64,000 nt of DNA. Origin: Acidilobaceae archaeon. Its GTDB lineage: Archaea; Thermoproteota; Thermoprotei_A; Sulfolobales; Acidilobaceae. The notes under the pieces are model-generated. The model saw only the letters and a list, made by a program, of their open reading frames with translations, had not been told where the DNA came from and did not search any database. The position numbers were made by a program, and so were the translations under genes. The stretch covers positions 58,938-122,937 of the forward strand of contig JALWEI010000020.1 in assembly GCA_027014125.1 (NCBI GenBank). Direction: 5' to 3'. Of the stretch, positions 34,689-43,777 are shown in pieces (the stretch's first letter is position 1; each line of letters starts with the position of its first letter).

Positions 34689-35339
34689 TTGAGGCTTAGG
34701 ACATCCAAGGCCAAGCCTGTGGACCCAGAGGAGCTAGACGACAAGCACGGCTCCTTCCTAGTCCGCCTAGCCAGGTCAAGTGTCGAGCATTTCATGGAGA
34801 AGGGGGCCCCACCCCAGCCTCCTGATAATCTAGATGAGGTCCTCACCAGGCCTGGAGCCGCCTTCGTGACGATAGAGAAGGAAGGAGTCAGGAGGGGCGA
34901 AAAGGAGCTGAGGGGGTGCATAGGCACCATAAGCCCCGTCCACCCACTAGCTGAGACGGTAATTAGGGTGGCGATAGACGCAGCCTTCAGGGACCCAAGG
35001 TTCCCTCCCCTCACAAGAAGCGAGCTCGATGAGGTAGTATTCGAGGTCTCGGTACTCTCGAGGCTCAAACCCCTAGGCAGAACTCCTAAAGAGAGGATCT
35101 CGGGAATAAAGATAGGCAGGGACGGGCTAGTAGTAGTCAGAGGACCATACCAGGGCCTACTATTACCCCAGGTACCCCTAGACTATGGATGGAATGAGCT
35201 GGACTTCCTAGGGTATGCATGCATAAAGGCTGGGCTCCCGGCCAACTGCTGGCTAGATGAGGACACCCTGATATACAGGTTCACTGTTGCCTCCTGGAGG
35301 GAGGAGAAGCCCCGGGGCAGGGTTATCAGGACCCTCTAA
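34689..35339 (+). CDS. AMMECR1-domain protein
   Basis: A family conserved from archaea to humans with no firmly proven activity. 216 residues, archaeal length. The signature LRGCIGTI is present, with FRDPRFPPLT before it, VEVSVLSR-like EVSVLSRL, and PQVPLDYGWNELDFL. TTG 34689 is preferred over GTG 34677 because GGGGGTG, which includes that GTG, sits 9 bases before it. The end overlaps the convergent symporter gene by 14 bases. Confidence 0.88.
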   Translation: MRLRTSKAKPVDPEELDDKHGSFLVRLARSSVEHFMEKGAPPQPPDNLDEVLTRPGAAFVTIEKEGVRRGEKELRGCIGTISPVHPLAETVIRVAIDAAFRDPRFPPLTRSELDEVVFEVSVLSRLKPLGRTPKERISGIKIGRDGLVVVRGPYQGLLLPQVPLDYGWNELDFLGYACIKAGLPANCWLDEDTLIYRFTVASWREEKPRGRVIRTL

Positions 35340-36765
35340 TCCTACCAGCTACTAGGACTAGCAGTGTCGACACGGCTAGGATCCAGATGCTGATCGGGAT
35401 ACCCATAGGCCTAGAGACGAAAGCAGCCTTGACCGAGCCGGTGGTTACTGTCGCTATGGCTACTATAACCGGTCCAACGAGCATGGAAGCCGCCACCAGC
35501 CTAGGATCGCCCCTACGGCCCAGCCATCCAGCTATTGTAGCGGGAGCCAGGGAGAGGAGCATGAGACTGCTGAGCACGCTGAGGAGCACAATATACTGTA
35601 GCCTGGCTAGGGCCACGCCCGCGAGGACGCCAGCGACCACTATAAGACCTGCCAGGCCAGCCCTCCTCCCGGCTCCCAGGTCCCTAGATATGCTGCTAGA
35701 CAGGGTGAGGAGTATACTATCCACAGTCGAGATCGAGGCGGCAACTATGCTGGTAAACACTATGGAGGCTAGTAGAGGGCTCGCGATGTAGAGCAGCGAC
35801 GGGGTAACACGATCCCTCTGCGCAGGATCCGCTGGATCCACGCTAATCCCCAGGACCCCAGCCTCGTAGGCAGCCCTAGCCAATAGCCCTACAAGGACTA
35901 CGAGGACCGTGTAGTAAAGGCCGAAGACGCCAAACCACCTCACCATGTTCCTAAGACTCCCCTCATCCCTCGGCATGAATAGCCTCTGCACAACCTGTGG
36001 GTTCGTCACCGCGAAGAACATCCAGGGTATGGTGAACGCTAGGAAGATGTGTATACTCCAAAAGCCGCCAGGCCCCGCGAGCCCCGCCTCCTCAAGGACC
36101 CTGAACGCCTCGACAACACCCAGTCCGGAGGACCTCAGCTCCGCTACAAGCCATAGCAGGAGCATTGTACCTGCTATAAGCATCCATAGGCCCTGGAGGG
36201 CGTCTGTAGCAGCTACACTCCATATACCAGCCACCAGGCTCCATACTAGCATTACGGCCACGCCTAGCAGCACCCCTATGGTATAGTACTGGTCGCCTCC
36301 CCCTGCTAGCCCGGCTACCGCCTCCCCTATCCCCTTGAGCTGGGCTGACGCATATGGAACCAGGGAGACTAGGAATATGATCGATGCAACAACAGCTACC
36401 ATACGGGAGCCGTATATGTCCGCTAGCATCTCCCCGGGGCTAACCCAGCCCCTCTCCCTAGCCCTCCTCCATACCCTCCTCGAGAATATTATCAGGAGGC
36501 CTAGGGTTGATATTAGGTATACTAGCTCGAAGCCCAGGGCGCCGACCCCGGTGGAGTAGGCGAAGCCCACCAGGCCCACTACCATGAACGAGCTGTACGT
36601 TGTCGCGGCATATGTCATCGCCGATAGGAACGACCCCAGCCTACCCTTGGCTATGTAGAACCCCTCCTCACCGGCCTCGAGCCGCTTCCTGCTAGCTATA
36701 GCGACAGCCGTGCCCAGGATTATGTATGCTGCTAGCACTATTAGGCCTATCAGTAGCCTATCCAC
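35326..36765 (-). CDS. Sodium:solute symporter (SSS family)
   Basis: 479 residues with about 13 transmembrane helices, the normal LeuT-fold SSS topology. Typical segments include AMTYAATTYSSFMVVGLVGFAYSTG, FFAVTNPQVVQRLFMPRDE (near the family signature) and IVAASISTVDSILLTLSSSISRDL. The solute may be a carboxylate, amino acid or pantothenate, and the sequence does not decide. It overlaps by 8 bases the upstream gene for a small membrane protein that is probably its partner. Regulation is likely from the divergent regulator gene through the palindrome at 36946-36961. Confidence 0.88.
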   Translation of the reverse strand: MDRLLIGLIVLAAYIILGTAVAIASRKRLEAGEEGFYIAKGRLGSFLSAMTYAATTYSSFMVVGLVGFAYSTGVGALGFELVYLISTLGLLIIFSRRVWRRARERGWVSPGEMLADIYGSRMVAVVASIIFLVSLVPYASAQLKGIGEAVAGLAGGGDQYYTIGVLLGVAVMLVWSLVAGIWSVAATDALQGLWMLIAGTMLLLWLVAELRSSGLGVVEAFRVLEEAGLAGPGGFWSIHIFLAFTIPWMFFAVTNPQVVQRLFMPRDEGSLRNMVRWFGVFGLYYTVLVVLVGLLARAAYEAGVLGISVDPADPAQRDRVTPSLLYIASPLLASIVFTSIVAASISTVDSILLTLSSSISRDLGAGRRAGLAGLIVVAGVLAGVALARLQYIVLLSVLSSLMLLSLAPATIAGWLGRRGDPRLVAASMLVGPVIVAIATVTTGSVKAAFVSRPMGIPISIWILAVSTLLVLVAGRIRGS

Positions 36766-36928
36766 TCTTACCCCACCCCCGGGTTTCTACCCAGGCATAT
36801 GCTAGCCCCGCGATGCCCAGCGCTGTCCAGTAGAGGAGCAACGCTAGCGGGCTGCTTGCCTTGAGCATGGTGTACGGTGGTATGTACATGAGCAGTAGTA
36901 GTATGGCATACACCATGGCCTGCCTCAA
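36758..36928 (-). CDS. Small two-helix membrane protein, symporter partner (DUF3311-like)
   Basis: 56 residues starting at TTG 36928, 6 bases after a GGGGTGG Shine-Dalgarno. An in-frame ATG at 36964 exists but would run through the promoter and palindrome. Two hydrophobic helices (MVYAILLLLMYIPPYTML and LALLLYWTALGIAGLAYAW) match the small DUF3311/YhdT-like proteins that commonly precede SSS transporters. It overlaps the symporter start. Confidence 0.65.
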   Translation of the reverse strand: MRQAMVYAILLLLMYIPPYTMLKASSPLALLLYWTALGIAGLAYAWVETRGWGKSG

Positions 36929-36945
36929 CGCCCTCCACCCCTTCT

Positions 36946-36961
36946 GGAAACAATTGTTTCC
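36946..36961. promoter_or_regulatory. Perfect 16-bp palindrome, probable operator
   Basis: GGAAACAATTGTTTCC is fully self-complementary. On the minus strand it lies between the TATA element and the likely transcription start of the symporter operon. On the plus strand it lies just before the TATA element of the regulator. It is well placed for a dimeric regulator, probably the adjacent HTH protein, to control both. Confidence 0.65.
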
Positions 36962-36981
36962 CAATAAATTTAAACTTATAG
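36962..36981. promoter_or_regulatory. Overlapping divergent TATA elements
   Basis: The stretch from AATAAATTTAAAC to CTTATAG can be read in both directions: TTTAAATTTATT serves the symporter operon and TTTAAACTTATAG the regulator at 37011, each about 25-40 bases before its gene. Confidence 0.5.
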
Positions 36982-37010
36982 ACCTATACTAGTACACGTG
37001 GAGGCCACGC

Positions 37011-37979
37011 ATGCCCGGTCTAGATGAGACGGACTACAGGATCCTCGAGGCCCTAGACGCCTACGGCCCACTATCGGCCTCCGAACTCTCGAGAATACTA
37101 GGCATATCCAGGAGCTGGGCCTGGAAGAAGGTGAGGAGGCTGGAGAGGCTAGGCATAGTCAAAACCTCCAAGAAGGGCAGGCTCTTAGTCGCTACACCAG
37201 CCAGCGGCTCCTATAGGGCCGTACTGAGAATCGGCATACTCAGGGCCAGCGAGTACCCCTACATTCTACCCCTCAGACGGCTATTCCACGACATATCCGA
37301 TAGGGTAGAGGTCTCCGTGTATGAGGAGGCCTATAGGCTAGCCCTAGACCTGGCCGCTGGCAGGGTTCATCTTGCTATGGCCCCACTGGTAACCCTGGTA
37401 GCCCTCCACAGGCTGACCGCTGGCAGGATCCACATTATAGGGGGTGGTAGTAGCGGGGGGAGCGGCGTCGTATACGCCTCTTCCCCCACCAGGAGGGGGC
37501 ACGCAACAACCATGGCATCGACCATGGAGCTCTGCGCCGAGGTTAAGGGCCTTCCAGGGCCCAGAGTGTACATGAGCAGCGGCTCCTCCATCCTCGGCGC
37601 CGTGATGAGGGGCACACTAGAGGCTGGAGTGGTGTGGGAGCCCTACCTGACACAGGCTAGAGAGGCTGGGCTGCACGTAGAGGACTGTGGCCTCCCCTTC
37701 TGCTGCGTGCTGGGGGCGAATAGATCCCTAGAGCCCGAGTATGATAGGATAGGTAGGATGATGGCCCGGGCGGTCTCAGAGGCCTCGAGGGGTAGGGTGG
37801 ACCTTGGCGCCTACTCCAGGCTCCTGGGCTTTGATAGGAGGCTCGTGGAGTCTACTATCACCTCCTATAAGTTCCTAGAGGAGCCCCCAATAGAAGAGGC
37901 TAGACAGCTCCTCAGCTATATTAGGAGTACCATAGTGCCCGGTAGGGTTGTCGAAGATGCCTTCAGAGTAGGTCCTTAA
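37011..37979 (+). CDS. Winged-helix regulator fused to a substrate-binding-like domain
   Basis: 322 residues. The N-terminal winged helix (DYRILEALDAYGPLSASELS, then RILGISRSWAWKKVRRLERLGI) resembles MarR/ModE-type DNA-binding domains. Residues from about 70 have the alternating α/β pattern of a type-2 periplasmic-binding fold: LRIGILRASEYPYI, AGRVHLAMAPLVTLVAL, EAGVVWEPYL. The protein has no signal peptide, so it should sense a small molecule in the cytoplasm and bind DNA. It probably controls the divergent symporter operon and itself. The ligand may be the transported solute (inference). Confidence 0.72.
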   Translation: MPGLDETDYRILEALDAYGPLSASELSRILGISRSWAWKKVRRLERLGIVKTSKKGRLLVATPASGSYRAVLRIGILRASEYPYILPLRRLFHDISDRVEVSVYEEAYRLALDLAAGRVHLAMAPLVTLVALHRLTAGRIHIIGGGSSGGSGVVYASSPTRRGHATTMASTMELCAEVKGLPGPRVYMSSGSSILGAVMRGTLEAGVVWEPYLTQAREAGLHVEDCGLPFCCVLGANRSLEPEYDRIGRMMARAVSEASRGRVDLGAYSRLLGFDRRLVESTITSYKFLEEPPIEEARQLLSYIRSTIVPGRVVEDAFRVGP

Positions 37980-38733
37980 GGGTCTTTACTGTCTTAACCC
38001 ACTCCGGTATAGGGTCTCCCCTGCTCGCCGCCACCCCTGTCATAACTAATATCCCATCCACCCCGGCCCTCCTAGCTAGCTCCATGTCGGTGTCGACCCT
38101 ATCCCCTATTACTGCTAGCCTTTCCGGCTTTCTGCCTAGTAGCCTGAGGGCTGCCTCTAGTATCCACGGGTTGGGCTTCCCCGTGTCTACATCCGCTCTC
38201 CTCCCTGTAGCTGTCTCTAGGAGCGACACTATGCTCCCCGCCCCGGGTGATAGGCCACCGGGTGTGGGGTAGGCATTGTCCCTATTGGTTGCCACGAATA
38301 GGGCACCCCTCCTTATGGCCCAAGAAGCTGCCTCCAGCTTCCTATAGGTTAGCCCCCTGTCTAGTCCTACCACGACAGCCTCTGCATACTCGTGATCCCC
38401 CGGGTTAAGGGGCTCGTGGCCTTGGAGTATTAGCTCCTCCACTAGCCCCTCCTCTCCCACTGCTAGGACTTTTGATGGGCCGTGCTTCTCCCTTAGCCAT
38501 AGGGATGCCGAGTAGCCGCTGTTCACTATCCTATCTGGGCCTAGTTGGAGGCCTATCGCTGCTAGCTTTCTGGAATATGCCCTTCTGCTCCTGGTCGAGT
38601 TGTTTGTTAGTAGTACCACCTCCACTCCGGTCTCGGCTATTCTTGCTAGTGCTTCTATGTTGTCTCTTATTGGCTCCCCGTCTATCCATACTACTCCATC
38701 CACGTCTACTATCAGTACGTCGTACTCCATCAT
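37963..38733 (-). CDS. HAD-family phosphatase, NagD-like
   Basis: 256 residues, cytoplasmic, class IIA HAD. Motif I is DVDGVVW (nucleophile Asp10 and Asp12), motif II LLTNNSTRS, the capping domain follows, then DTGKPNP with the Lys and GDRVDTDMELARRAG as motif IV. Family members hydrolyse small phosphate esters such as 4-nitrophenyl phosphate or phosphoglycolate; the true substrate is not evident. The ATG overlaps the AlaRS stop (ATGA), so the gene is read through from alaS. The 3' end overlaps the convergent regulator by 17 bases. Confidence 0.86.
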   Translation of the reverse strand: MMEYDVLIVDVDGVVWIDGEPIRDNIEALARIAETGVEVVLLTNNSTRSRRAYSRKLAAIGLQLGPDRIVNSGYSASLWLREKHGPSKVLAVGEEGLVEELILQGHEPLNPGDHEYAEAVVVGLDRGLTYRKLEAASWAIRRGALFVATNRDNAYPTPGGLSPGAGSIVSLLETATGRRADVDTGKPNPWILEAALRLLGRKPERLAVIGDRVDTDMELARRAGVDGILVMTGVAASRGDPIPEWVKTVKTLKDLL

Positions 38734-41468
38734 GTCCTCCCCAGGCGCTCCTCCAGGATCCTCCTTACCTGCTCTGGGCCAATCTTCCCGGGGAGCCTAA
38801 CACTGGCCCTGGGGCCCTTGCCGCCGCCGCGTCCCTTCATAGCCTCTGCGAGGGCCTTTGCTAGTTTCCCTGCGTCTATCTTCTTGGCCGCCTCCTCTCC
38901 TAGGGCTATCTCTACCTGCGTACTATCATCGATGTGGTATATTATAGCGGCTACTAGGTTCTTGTGCATCATGGTTAGCTTTCTTAGGACGTCTTGTACC
39001 CCCTTCTTGTCGGCCTCTATTGACTCTGCTACCAGTAGCTTTACTCCTCCTATTGCTGGCGCCTTCTCCGCCTCCGCTTCGAGCGTCTTAGCCCACTGCC
39101 TCCTATACCTTCTGATGGTCTCTTCTGCCTTGTGTAGTGCTTCTAGTACTCCCTTGACCCTCTGGGCCTCCATGCCTCTGCTGGCCTTTACAGTCTCCGC
39201 TATCTCTGCTAGGGCGTCCTCTAGCTTCCCTGCCTCCTCTGGTATCCTTGTCCCGGCCACGTACTCTAGCCTGACTACCCCGTCTTGTATTCTCTCGTAG
39301 TTGATTATCTTGAAGCCGCCGATCTCCCCTGTGTTGGCCACGTGGGTCCCGTAGCACGCCTCTACGTCGATCCCCTTTATCTCTACTATTCGTATATCCT
39401 TTTTCATAGGTACCCCGCCTTGGTATATCACGTACCCGTACTTCTCCTCTGCCTCGTTCTTGGGCTCTAGCCTAGCCTCTACGGGTATCCTCATGTCTAT
39501 GATCGTGTTAACCTCCTCCTCTAGCCTCTTTATGTCGTCCCTAGTTAGGGGCTTGTAGTGGGTTATGTCGAGCCTGCCCTTCTCCTCTGTCTTCTCGGCT
39601 CCTGCTTGCCATGCGTGCTTGCCGAGCACCTTTCTGGCCGCCGCTATCAGGGCGTGGGTGGCCGTGTGGTGCCTCATTATCCTGTACCTTCTCCTCCAGT
39701 CTATGATCCCTTCCACGGTGTCTCCCTGGTCTATAGCCGCTTCTCCCTCGACCTTGTGTACCACTACGTCGCCTACACTCTGGACATCGACTACCCTCAG
39801 CCTGGAGCCCCGGGCTACTAGTATACCTGTATCGTGTATCTGCCCCCCGCCTGTTGGATAGAATGCCGTCTGGTCTAGTATGACGTAGCTTCCCCTGACC
39901 CCTAGGACCTTACCTGTGAACCTGGTCATGTATGGGTTCTCGTGGAATAGGGGTCTTGTGGGTGGGAAGCCCCGGGCCCACTCCACCACGTCCTGGGGGA
40001 GCTTGGCCTTCTCCCCCGCCCTCACTGCTTTTGATGGTTGCTTGTGCATCGCCGCTACTATGCTGTAGAAGTTGGCGGGGACCTTGACCTCTATTCCCCT
40101 CCTGGCCGCTATCTCCGCAACTAGCTCTGGCGGTATTCCCTTGCTGTCATAGAGCTTGACTAGGTCCTCTAGGCTTAACCTCTTCTTCCTCCTTATCTCC
40201 TTCTCGACTATAGCTCCTCCTCTGGATATGAGGTCCTTGAACCTCTTCTCCTCTAGAGTCACTACCTCTATGATGTAGTCCCTCATATCTATTGCCTGTG
40301 GGAAACTGTTCTTCCAGTACTGGATCTGCATGTCGACAAGGTCTACCATGCTAACATCTGCCCCGAGGGCCCTAAGCTGTCGTAGCGCCCTTCTGAGGAC
40401 CAGCCTAGCCAGGTAGCCCTCGCCCGAGTTTGACGGGACCACGCCGTCCGCCAGCATTAGCATTAGGGTCTTTGCATGGTCGAGTACACTATAGACCCTA
40501 GCCTCCCTCTCGAGTATCCTCCTAGCCTCCTCCGGGGACATGCCCGCCTTGCTGGCTACGTTATGGTAGTAGCTTGCTAGGCTGGCCTCATCCTCCGGGT
40601 CTAGCCTGCCCGCCGCCTTGTATGCGGCCCATAGCACCTCCTGTGGTGGCTCCTCTAGGCCTATCATGCCCCTGTACTTGGGAAGTAGGTCCCCGTAGAT
40701 CGTGTGGAACGCTGTCGGCGTCTTCCTGGTGAACCAGGCTAGCCTCTCCACGCCGTAGCCGGTGTCTACTATCTTTAGCGGTATCTCCTCGTAGCCCCCG
40801 TCTACCACCTTGTACTTCATGAATACTAGGGTTGCGAGCTCTAGGCCCCCCACTGTTACCTCGAAGCTTGGGCCAGCGTTCCCCCCTCCCTCCCACCATG
40901 ACTCTTTGAACACGATCATCTCGCCAGGTATACCCATCTCCTTGGTGAAGAACTCGTAGGCTAGCCTGACGGTCTCCTCTTTCCAGTAAACCCACTTATC
41001 AGGATAGTTGAACGCGTGGTGCGCTGCCATCTCGAAGCTAGTCAGGTGTCTCCCTATGGTGACGCCAACATTGTCTATATCCTCCAGCCTTATGGAGGGC
41101 TGGCTTATGACCAGGGGGTTTGCTGGAGGGGGCACGAGCCCGCTGGTTACGTGGGGCTGGAACACCACTATGCTGGCTATCGTTAGGTATAGGTCCTCCC
41201 TCCACCTAGCCACTACGGGCCGGGGCTTGACTGGCTCGTGGCCCCTCCGGGCGAAGAAGTCTATGAAGAGCCTCCTTGCCCCCTCTACATCCAGCGGGCT
41301 CCTGGAGGGTATATCCTCGAACCAGTACTCCACGCAGGGGGTGTCCTGGGGCTCCTCGAAGTCGGGGTTCAGGGTCCAGTAGTACTCCCTGCACCTCTTC
41401 CCGATCTTCCTCTGGAATCCGTGCTCCTTGAAGAAGTCTAGCGCGTACTCCGCTGGGTCCACGCTCAT
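38730..41468 (-). CDS. alaS: Alanyl-tRNA synthetase
   Basis: Charges tRNA-Ala and edits mischarged Ser and Gly. 912 residues, the archaeal length. The class II core has VFQPHVTSG, RLEDIDNVG and ESWWEGGGNAGPSFEV. The editing domain carries HTATHAL and the zinc-type CYGTHVANTGEI. A coiled linker and C-terminal dimerisation domain end with GRGGGKGPRASVRLPG, as in archaeal AlaRS. ATG 41468 has GGTG 9 bases before it; the in-frame GTG at 41480 is part of that Shine-Dalgarno. Confidence 0.96.
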   Translation of the reverse strand: MSVDPAEYALDFFKEHGFQRKIGKRCREYYWTLNPDFEEPQDTPCVEYWFEDIPSRSPLDVEGARRLFIDFFARRGHEPVKPRPVVARWREDLYLTIASIVVFQPHVTSGLVPPPANPLVISQPSIRLEDIDNVGVTIGRHLTSFEMAAHHAFNYPDKWVYWKEETVRLAYEFFTKEMGIPGEMIVFKESWWEGGGNAGPSFEVTVGGLELATLVFMKYKVVDGGYEEIPLKIVDTGYGVERLAWFTRKTPTAFHTIYGDLLPKYRGMIGLEEPPQEVLWAAYKAAGRLDPEDEASLASYYHNVASKAGMSPEEARRILEREARVYSVLDHAKTLMLMLADGVVPSNSGEGYLARLVLRRALRQLRALGADVSMVDLVDMQIQYWKNSFPQAIDMRDYIIEVVTLEEKRFKDLISRGGAIVEKEIRRKKRLSLEDLVKLYDSKGIPPELVAEIAARRGIEVKVPANFYSIVAAMHKQPSKAVRAGEKAKLPQDVVEWARGFPPTRPLFHENPYMTRFTGKVLGVRGSYVILDQTAFYPTGGGQIHDTGILVARGSRLRVVDVQSVGDVVVHKVEGEAAIDQGDTVEGIIDWRRRYRIMRHHTATHALIAAARKVLGKHAWQAGAEKTEEKGRLDITHYKPLTRDDIKRLEEEVNTIIDMRIPVEARLEPKNEAEEKYGYVIYQGGVPMKKDIRIVEIKGIDVEACYGTHVANTGEIGGFKIINYERIQDGVVRLEYVAGTRIPEEAGKLEDALAEIAETVKASRGMEAQRVKGVLEALHKAEETIRRYRRQWAKTLEAEAEKAPAIGGVKLLVAESIEADKKGVQDVLRKLTMMHKNLVAAIIYHIDDSTQVEIALGEEAAKKIDAGKLAKALAEAMKGRGGGKGPRASVRLPGKIGPEQVRRILEERLGRT

Positions 41469-41534
41469 CTGGTTGGGCACCGTGGAGAATCGGTGTAATT
41501 GGGTGGGTGTTATATAGGTGTTTGAGGAGGGCTG

Positions 41535-41659
41535 GCTAGAAGCCGAAGAGGCCTCCGAGGCCCTCCCCGATGTCGACCTCCTTCTCCTCTTCCTCCTCCT
41601 CTTCCTTCTTCTCCTCCTCAGCCTTAGCCTCCTCGGCAGCAGGAGCAGCAGCAGGGGCT
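41535..41659. repeat. 125-bp perfect direct repeat, copy 1 (3' end of rpl12)
   Basis: Identical base for base to 41927-42051. It encodes the last 40 or so residues of P1, including the acidic tail that ends EGLGGLFGF, and includes the stop codon. Confidence 0.95.
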
Positions 41660-41874
41660 GCCGCAGCGGCTGCTACCGGGGCTGCTACTGCCTGCTTTAG
41701 CACCTCCTCTAGGTTTATCTCTGAGAGGCTGGCTACTAGCATCTTCACCTTTGCATCGTCTACCTGTATGCCTAGGGCCTCTAGCACCTTCTTTAGATTA
41801 TCCTCGTTTACCTCCTGCCCGGCGTAGTATAGGGCTAGGGCAGCGTGGATGTACGCCTTCCCCTCCTGGGCCAT
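41536..41874 (-). CDS. rpl12: Ribosomal protein P1 (L12e), stalk
   Basis: The acidic stalk protein that recruits translation factors to the large subunit, binding as dimers to the P0 C-terminus. 112 residues: an N-terminal helical dimerisation domain ([20 protein letters not shown]), an Ala/Pro hinge, a Lys/Glu-rich charged stretch and the GTPase-binding tail LFGF. The last 125 bases are identical to the P0 gene's end. It is the last gene of the L1-P0-P1 operon. Confidence 0.96.
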   Translation of the reverse strand: MAQEGKAYIHAALALYYAGQEVNEDNLKKVLEALGIQVDDAKVKMLVASLSEINLEEVLKQAVAAPVAAAAAAPAAAPAAEEAKAEEEKKEEEEEEEKEVDIGEGLGGLFGF

Positions 41875-41926
41875 TCCTCATCCCTCCACCACTGGTATCA
41901 CGCATGTTAGGGTTTTAAAGAGTGTT

Positions 41927-42051
41927 GCTAGAAGCCGAAGAGGCCTCCGAGGCCCTCCCCGATGTCGACCTCCTTCTCCTCTTCCTCCTCCTCTTCCTTC
42001 TTCTCCTCCTCAGCCTTAGCCTCCTCGGCAGCAGGAGCAGCAGCAGGGGCT
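41927..42051. repeat. 125-bp perfect direct repeat, copy 2 (3' end of rplP0)
   Basis: Second copy, encoding the same acidic tail in P0. The sequences diverge immediately outside both ends, which suggests recent gene conversion rather than selection on protein alone. Confidence 0.95.
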
Positions 42052-42950
42052 TGGGGTATCTCCTCTATTCCTAGCTCCTTGGCCTTGTCTCCTAGAGCCG
42101 CTATTACTGCTAGCTCCTCTGCTATTGCCCTGCCTACTACGTACTCTGCCACGTCTGGCGTTAGGAACCCGGTTTCTCCTGCCACCGCCGCTACCGCCAT
42201 TGCTGCCTTTGCTATCGCAGCCTCTATAGCCTCTGGGACCGCGGCGAATACTATCTCCGCCGCTAGGCCTAGCGCCTCCATGCTGGCCTCCATTACCTGT
42301 GCCTTGAACTCTTCTAGGTCTACTAGTAGGTCCTCTCTGGGTATCATTACCCCGCCATCGTATACCGCTGCTATCTTAACTCCTATCTCGAATGGCGTTA
42401 TGCCTAGCTGTTGTAGTAGGCTTGCTAGGTCTGGGCTGATCACGTCTCCCGGCTTGGCTACTACTGTGTCCTTCCTCACGTATACCGTGCCTTTCCTTAT
42501 CTCGTATGGTATCTTTAGCTTGCCGAAGACGCTTAGCATTGGGCCGGGCTGTATCCCGGTGTCTCCCTCGGGTATGACGATCTCCTTATCTGCTACCTGT
42601 CCTGGCTTGGCTGGTGTTGGGACCTTCTCTGACTCTATCATCCTTGCCATCTTGAATGGGTTCATGTTTGTGAAGAGTAGCATCGTGCTGCCTGTTATGT
42701 ACTTCTCGAATAGGCTCTTGTCTAGTCCTGCCTCTTCTACTGCCCTTAGGATTAGGTTCTTCTTGGCCACCTTGAAGACTATCTGCTTCCTGAACTTCTT
42801 CCTGATTAGTTGCAGCTGCTTGGTTGGCATCCCGGTTAGGTCCGCTATGCCTACCACCGGGTACTTCTTGAAGAGGTCTACTAGCTCCTCTACTACCCTC
42901 CTCTTCCACTCGGGTATCCTCCTCTCCCTCTTTATGTCTAGCATTGACAT
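41928..42950 (-). CDS. rplP0: Ribosomal protein P0 (L10e), stalk base
   Basis: Anchors P1 dimers to 23S rRNA. 340 residues: an N-terminal rRNA-binding L10 domain (EWKRRVVEELVDLFKKYPVVGIADLTGMPT), the archaeal insertion domain, then helical spine segments that bind P1 dimers and an acidic tail ending GLFGF. GGGGGTGG precedes the ATG. It lies between L1 (14 bases upstream) and P1 in the usual operon. Confidence 0.96.
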   Translation of the reverse strand: MSMLDIKRERRIPEWKRRVVEELVDLFKKYPVVGIADLTGMPTKQLQLIRKKFRKQIVFKVAKKNLILRAVEEAGLDKSLFEKYITGSTMLLFTNMNPFKMARMIESEKVPTPAKPGQVADKEIVIPEGDTGIQPGPMLSVFGKLKIPYEIRKGTVYVRKDTVVAKPGDVISPDLASLLQQLGITPFEIGVKIAAVYDGGVMIPREDLLVDLEEFKAQVMEASMEALGLAAEIVFAAVPEAIEAAIAKAAMAVAAVAGETGFLTPDVAEYVVGRAIAEELAVIAALGDKAKELGIEEIPQAPAAAPAAEEAKAEEEKKEEEEEEEKEVDIGEGLGGLFGF

Positions 42951-42964
42951 CTACACCACCCCCG

Positions 42965-43606
42965 CTATACGTGTACCTGGACCGGGACTCCCATGGTCTT
43001 CTTCAGGTAGATCTTGGCGATCTTCTGCTGTCCATACTTCTCGCTGAGGACCTGTAGGACCGTCCTTATATTCTCCGCTATCTCCTCGGGCTTCATCCCC
43101 TCGTCTCCAACCCTAACCATGACCTGGGGCTGGTTCCTAGTCCTTAGCCATACTGCCCTCTTGAACCTCTGTACAAGGTCCTCGATGTTCGCCGCTGGGG
43201 GCACCGGCGTTGGGGCCTTACCCCTGGGGCCTAGCGCCGGGCCTAGGGTCCCGCCGGCCATACCCATAAGGTCGGCCCTGACGAGCACCCAGTCGCACCT
43301 CTTAGCTATCTTCTTAGCCCTCTTCCTGTTGCCCCTCAGCTGTGCTAGGTCTTCCCTGGTGTAGACTTCCAGCCCCATCTCCCTTGCCTTCAGGGCCATG
43401 TCGCCCTCTGCAACCACGCATATCTTAGGCTCCTTGGTTGGCTTGTGTGGTAGGTAGACGATCTCCCTTATCCTCCCCTCGGGGCTCTTGAGGTCTACGT
43501 CCTTGAGGACTACTATTAGGTCCACTGACTGCTTGAATCTTCTGGGCTTGCCTAGGGATAGAGCCTCCTTTACAGCCTCGACTAGCCTATCCTGTGCCAC
43601 TAGCAC
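42965..43606 (-). CDS. rpl1: Ribosomal protein L1
   Basis: Builds the L1 stalk next to the E site and in archaea often represses its own operon by binding the mRNA leader. About 213 residues. Typical motifs are [43 protein letters not shown] and [11 protein letters not shown] 43606 has GGGGTG 7 bases before it; GTG 43612 is an alternative. First gene of the L1-P0-P1 unit with its own promoter at 43696-43705. Confidence 0.96.
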   Translation of the reverse strand: MLVAQDRLVEAVKEALSLGKPRRFKQSVDLIVVLKDVDLKSPEGRIREIVYLPHKPTKEPKICVVAEGDMALKAREMGLEVYTREDLAQLRGNRKRAKKIAKRCDWVLVRADLMGMAGGTLGPALGPRGKAPTPVPPAANIEDLVQRFKRAVWLRTRNQPQVMVRVGDEGMKPEEIAENIRTVLQVLSEKYGQQKIAKIYLKKTMGVPVQVHV

Positions 43607-43695
43607 TCCCACGCACCCCGGTCGGGCCCTCCTCGGGGCCCTCCTCCAGCCCCTCCTAGGGCTGGAGTCCTTGCTACGCGGCGTCGCAGCCCGGG

Positions 43696-43705
43696 CTTAA
43701 TAAAG
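43696..43705 (-). promoter_or_regulatory. TATA box of the L1-P0-P1 operon
   Basis: CTTTATTAAG on the minus strand lies about 90 bases before the L1 start, leaving a leader of roughly 65 bases in which an L1 autoregulatory site could sit. Confidence 0.5.
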
Positions 43706-43730
43706 CCAACAGTGGGGGGCCGGGATACCG

Positions 43731-43738
43731 TTATTAAG
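43731..43738 (+). promoter_or_regulatory. TATA box of rpl11
   Basis: TTATTAAG lies 47 bases before the GTG at 43778, giving L11 its own divergent promoter back to back with that of L1. Confidence 0.5.
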
Positions 43739-43777
43739 CCGGCCATTCGCCAAGTGGCCCACTGGAGGTGCATCCCT

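Noticed and set aside
42586..42909. Second minus-strand frame inside P0
   Set aside because: It has low-complexity charged sequence and lies wholly within a well-supported ribosomal protein gene.
41962..43047. 361-residue plus-strand open frame
   Set aside because: It lies opposite the P0 gene; the Ser-rich product mirrors the Glu/Ala codons of P0.
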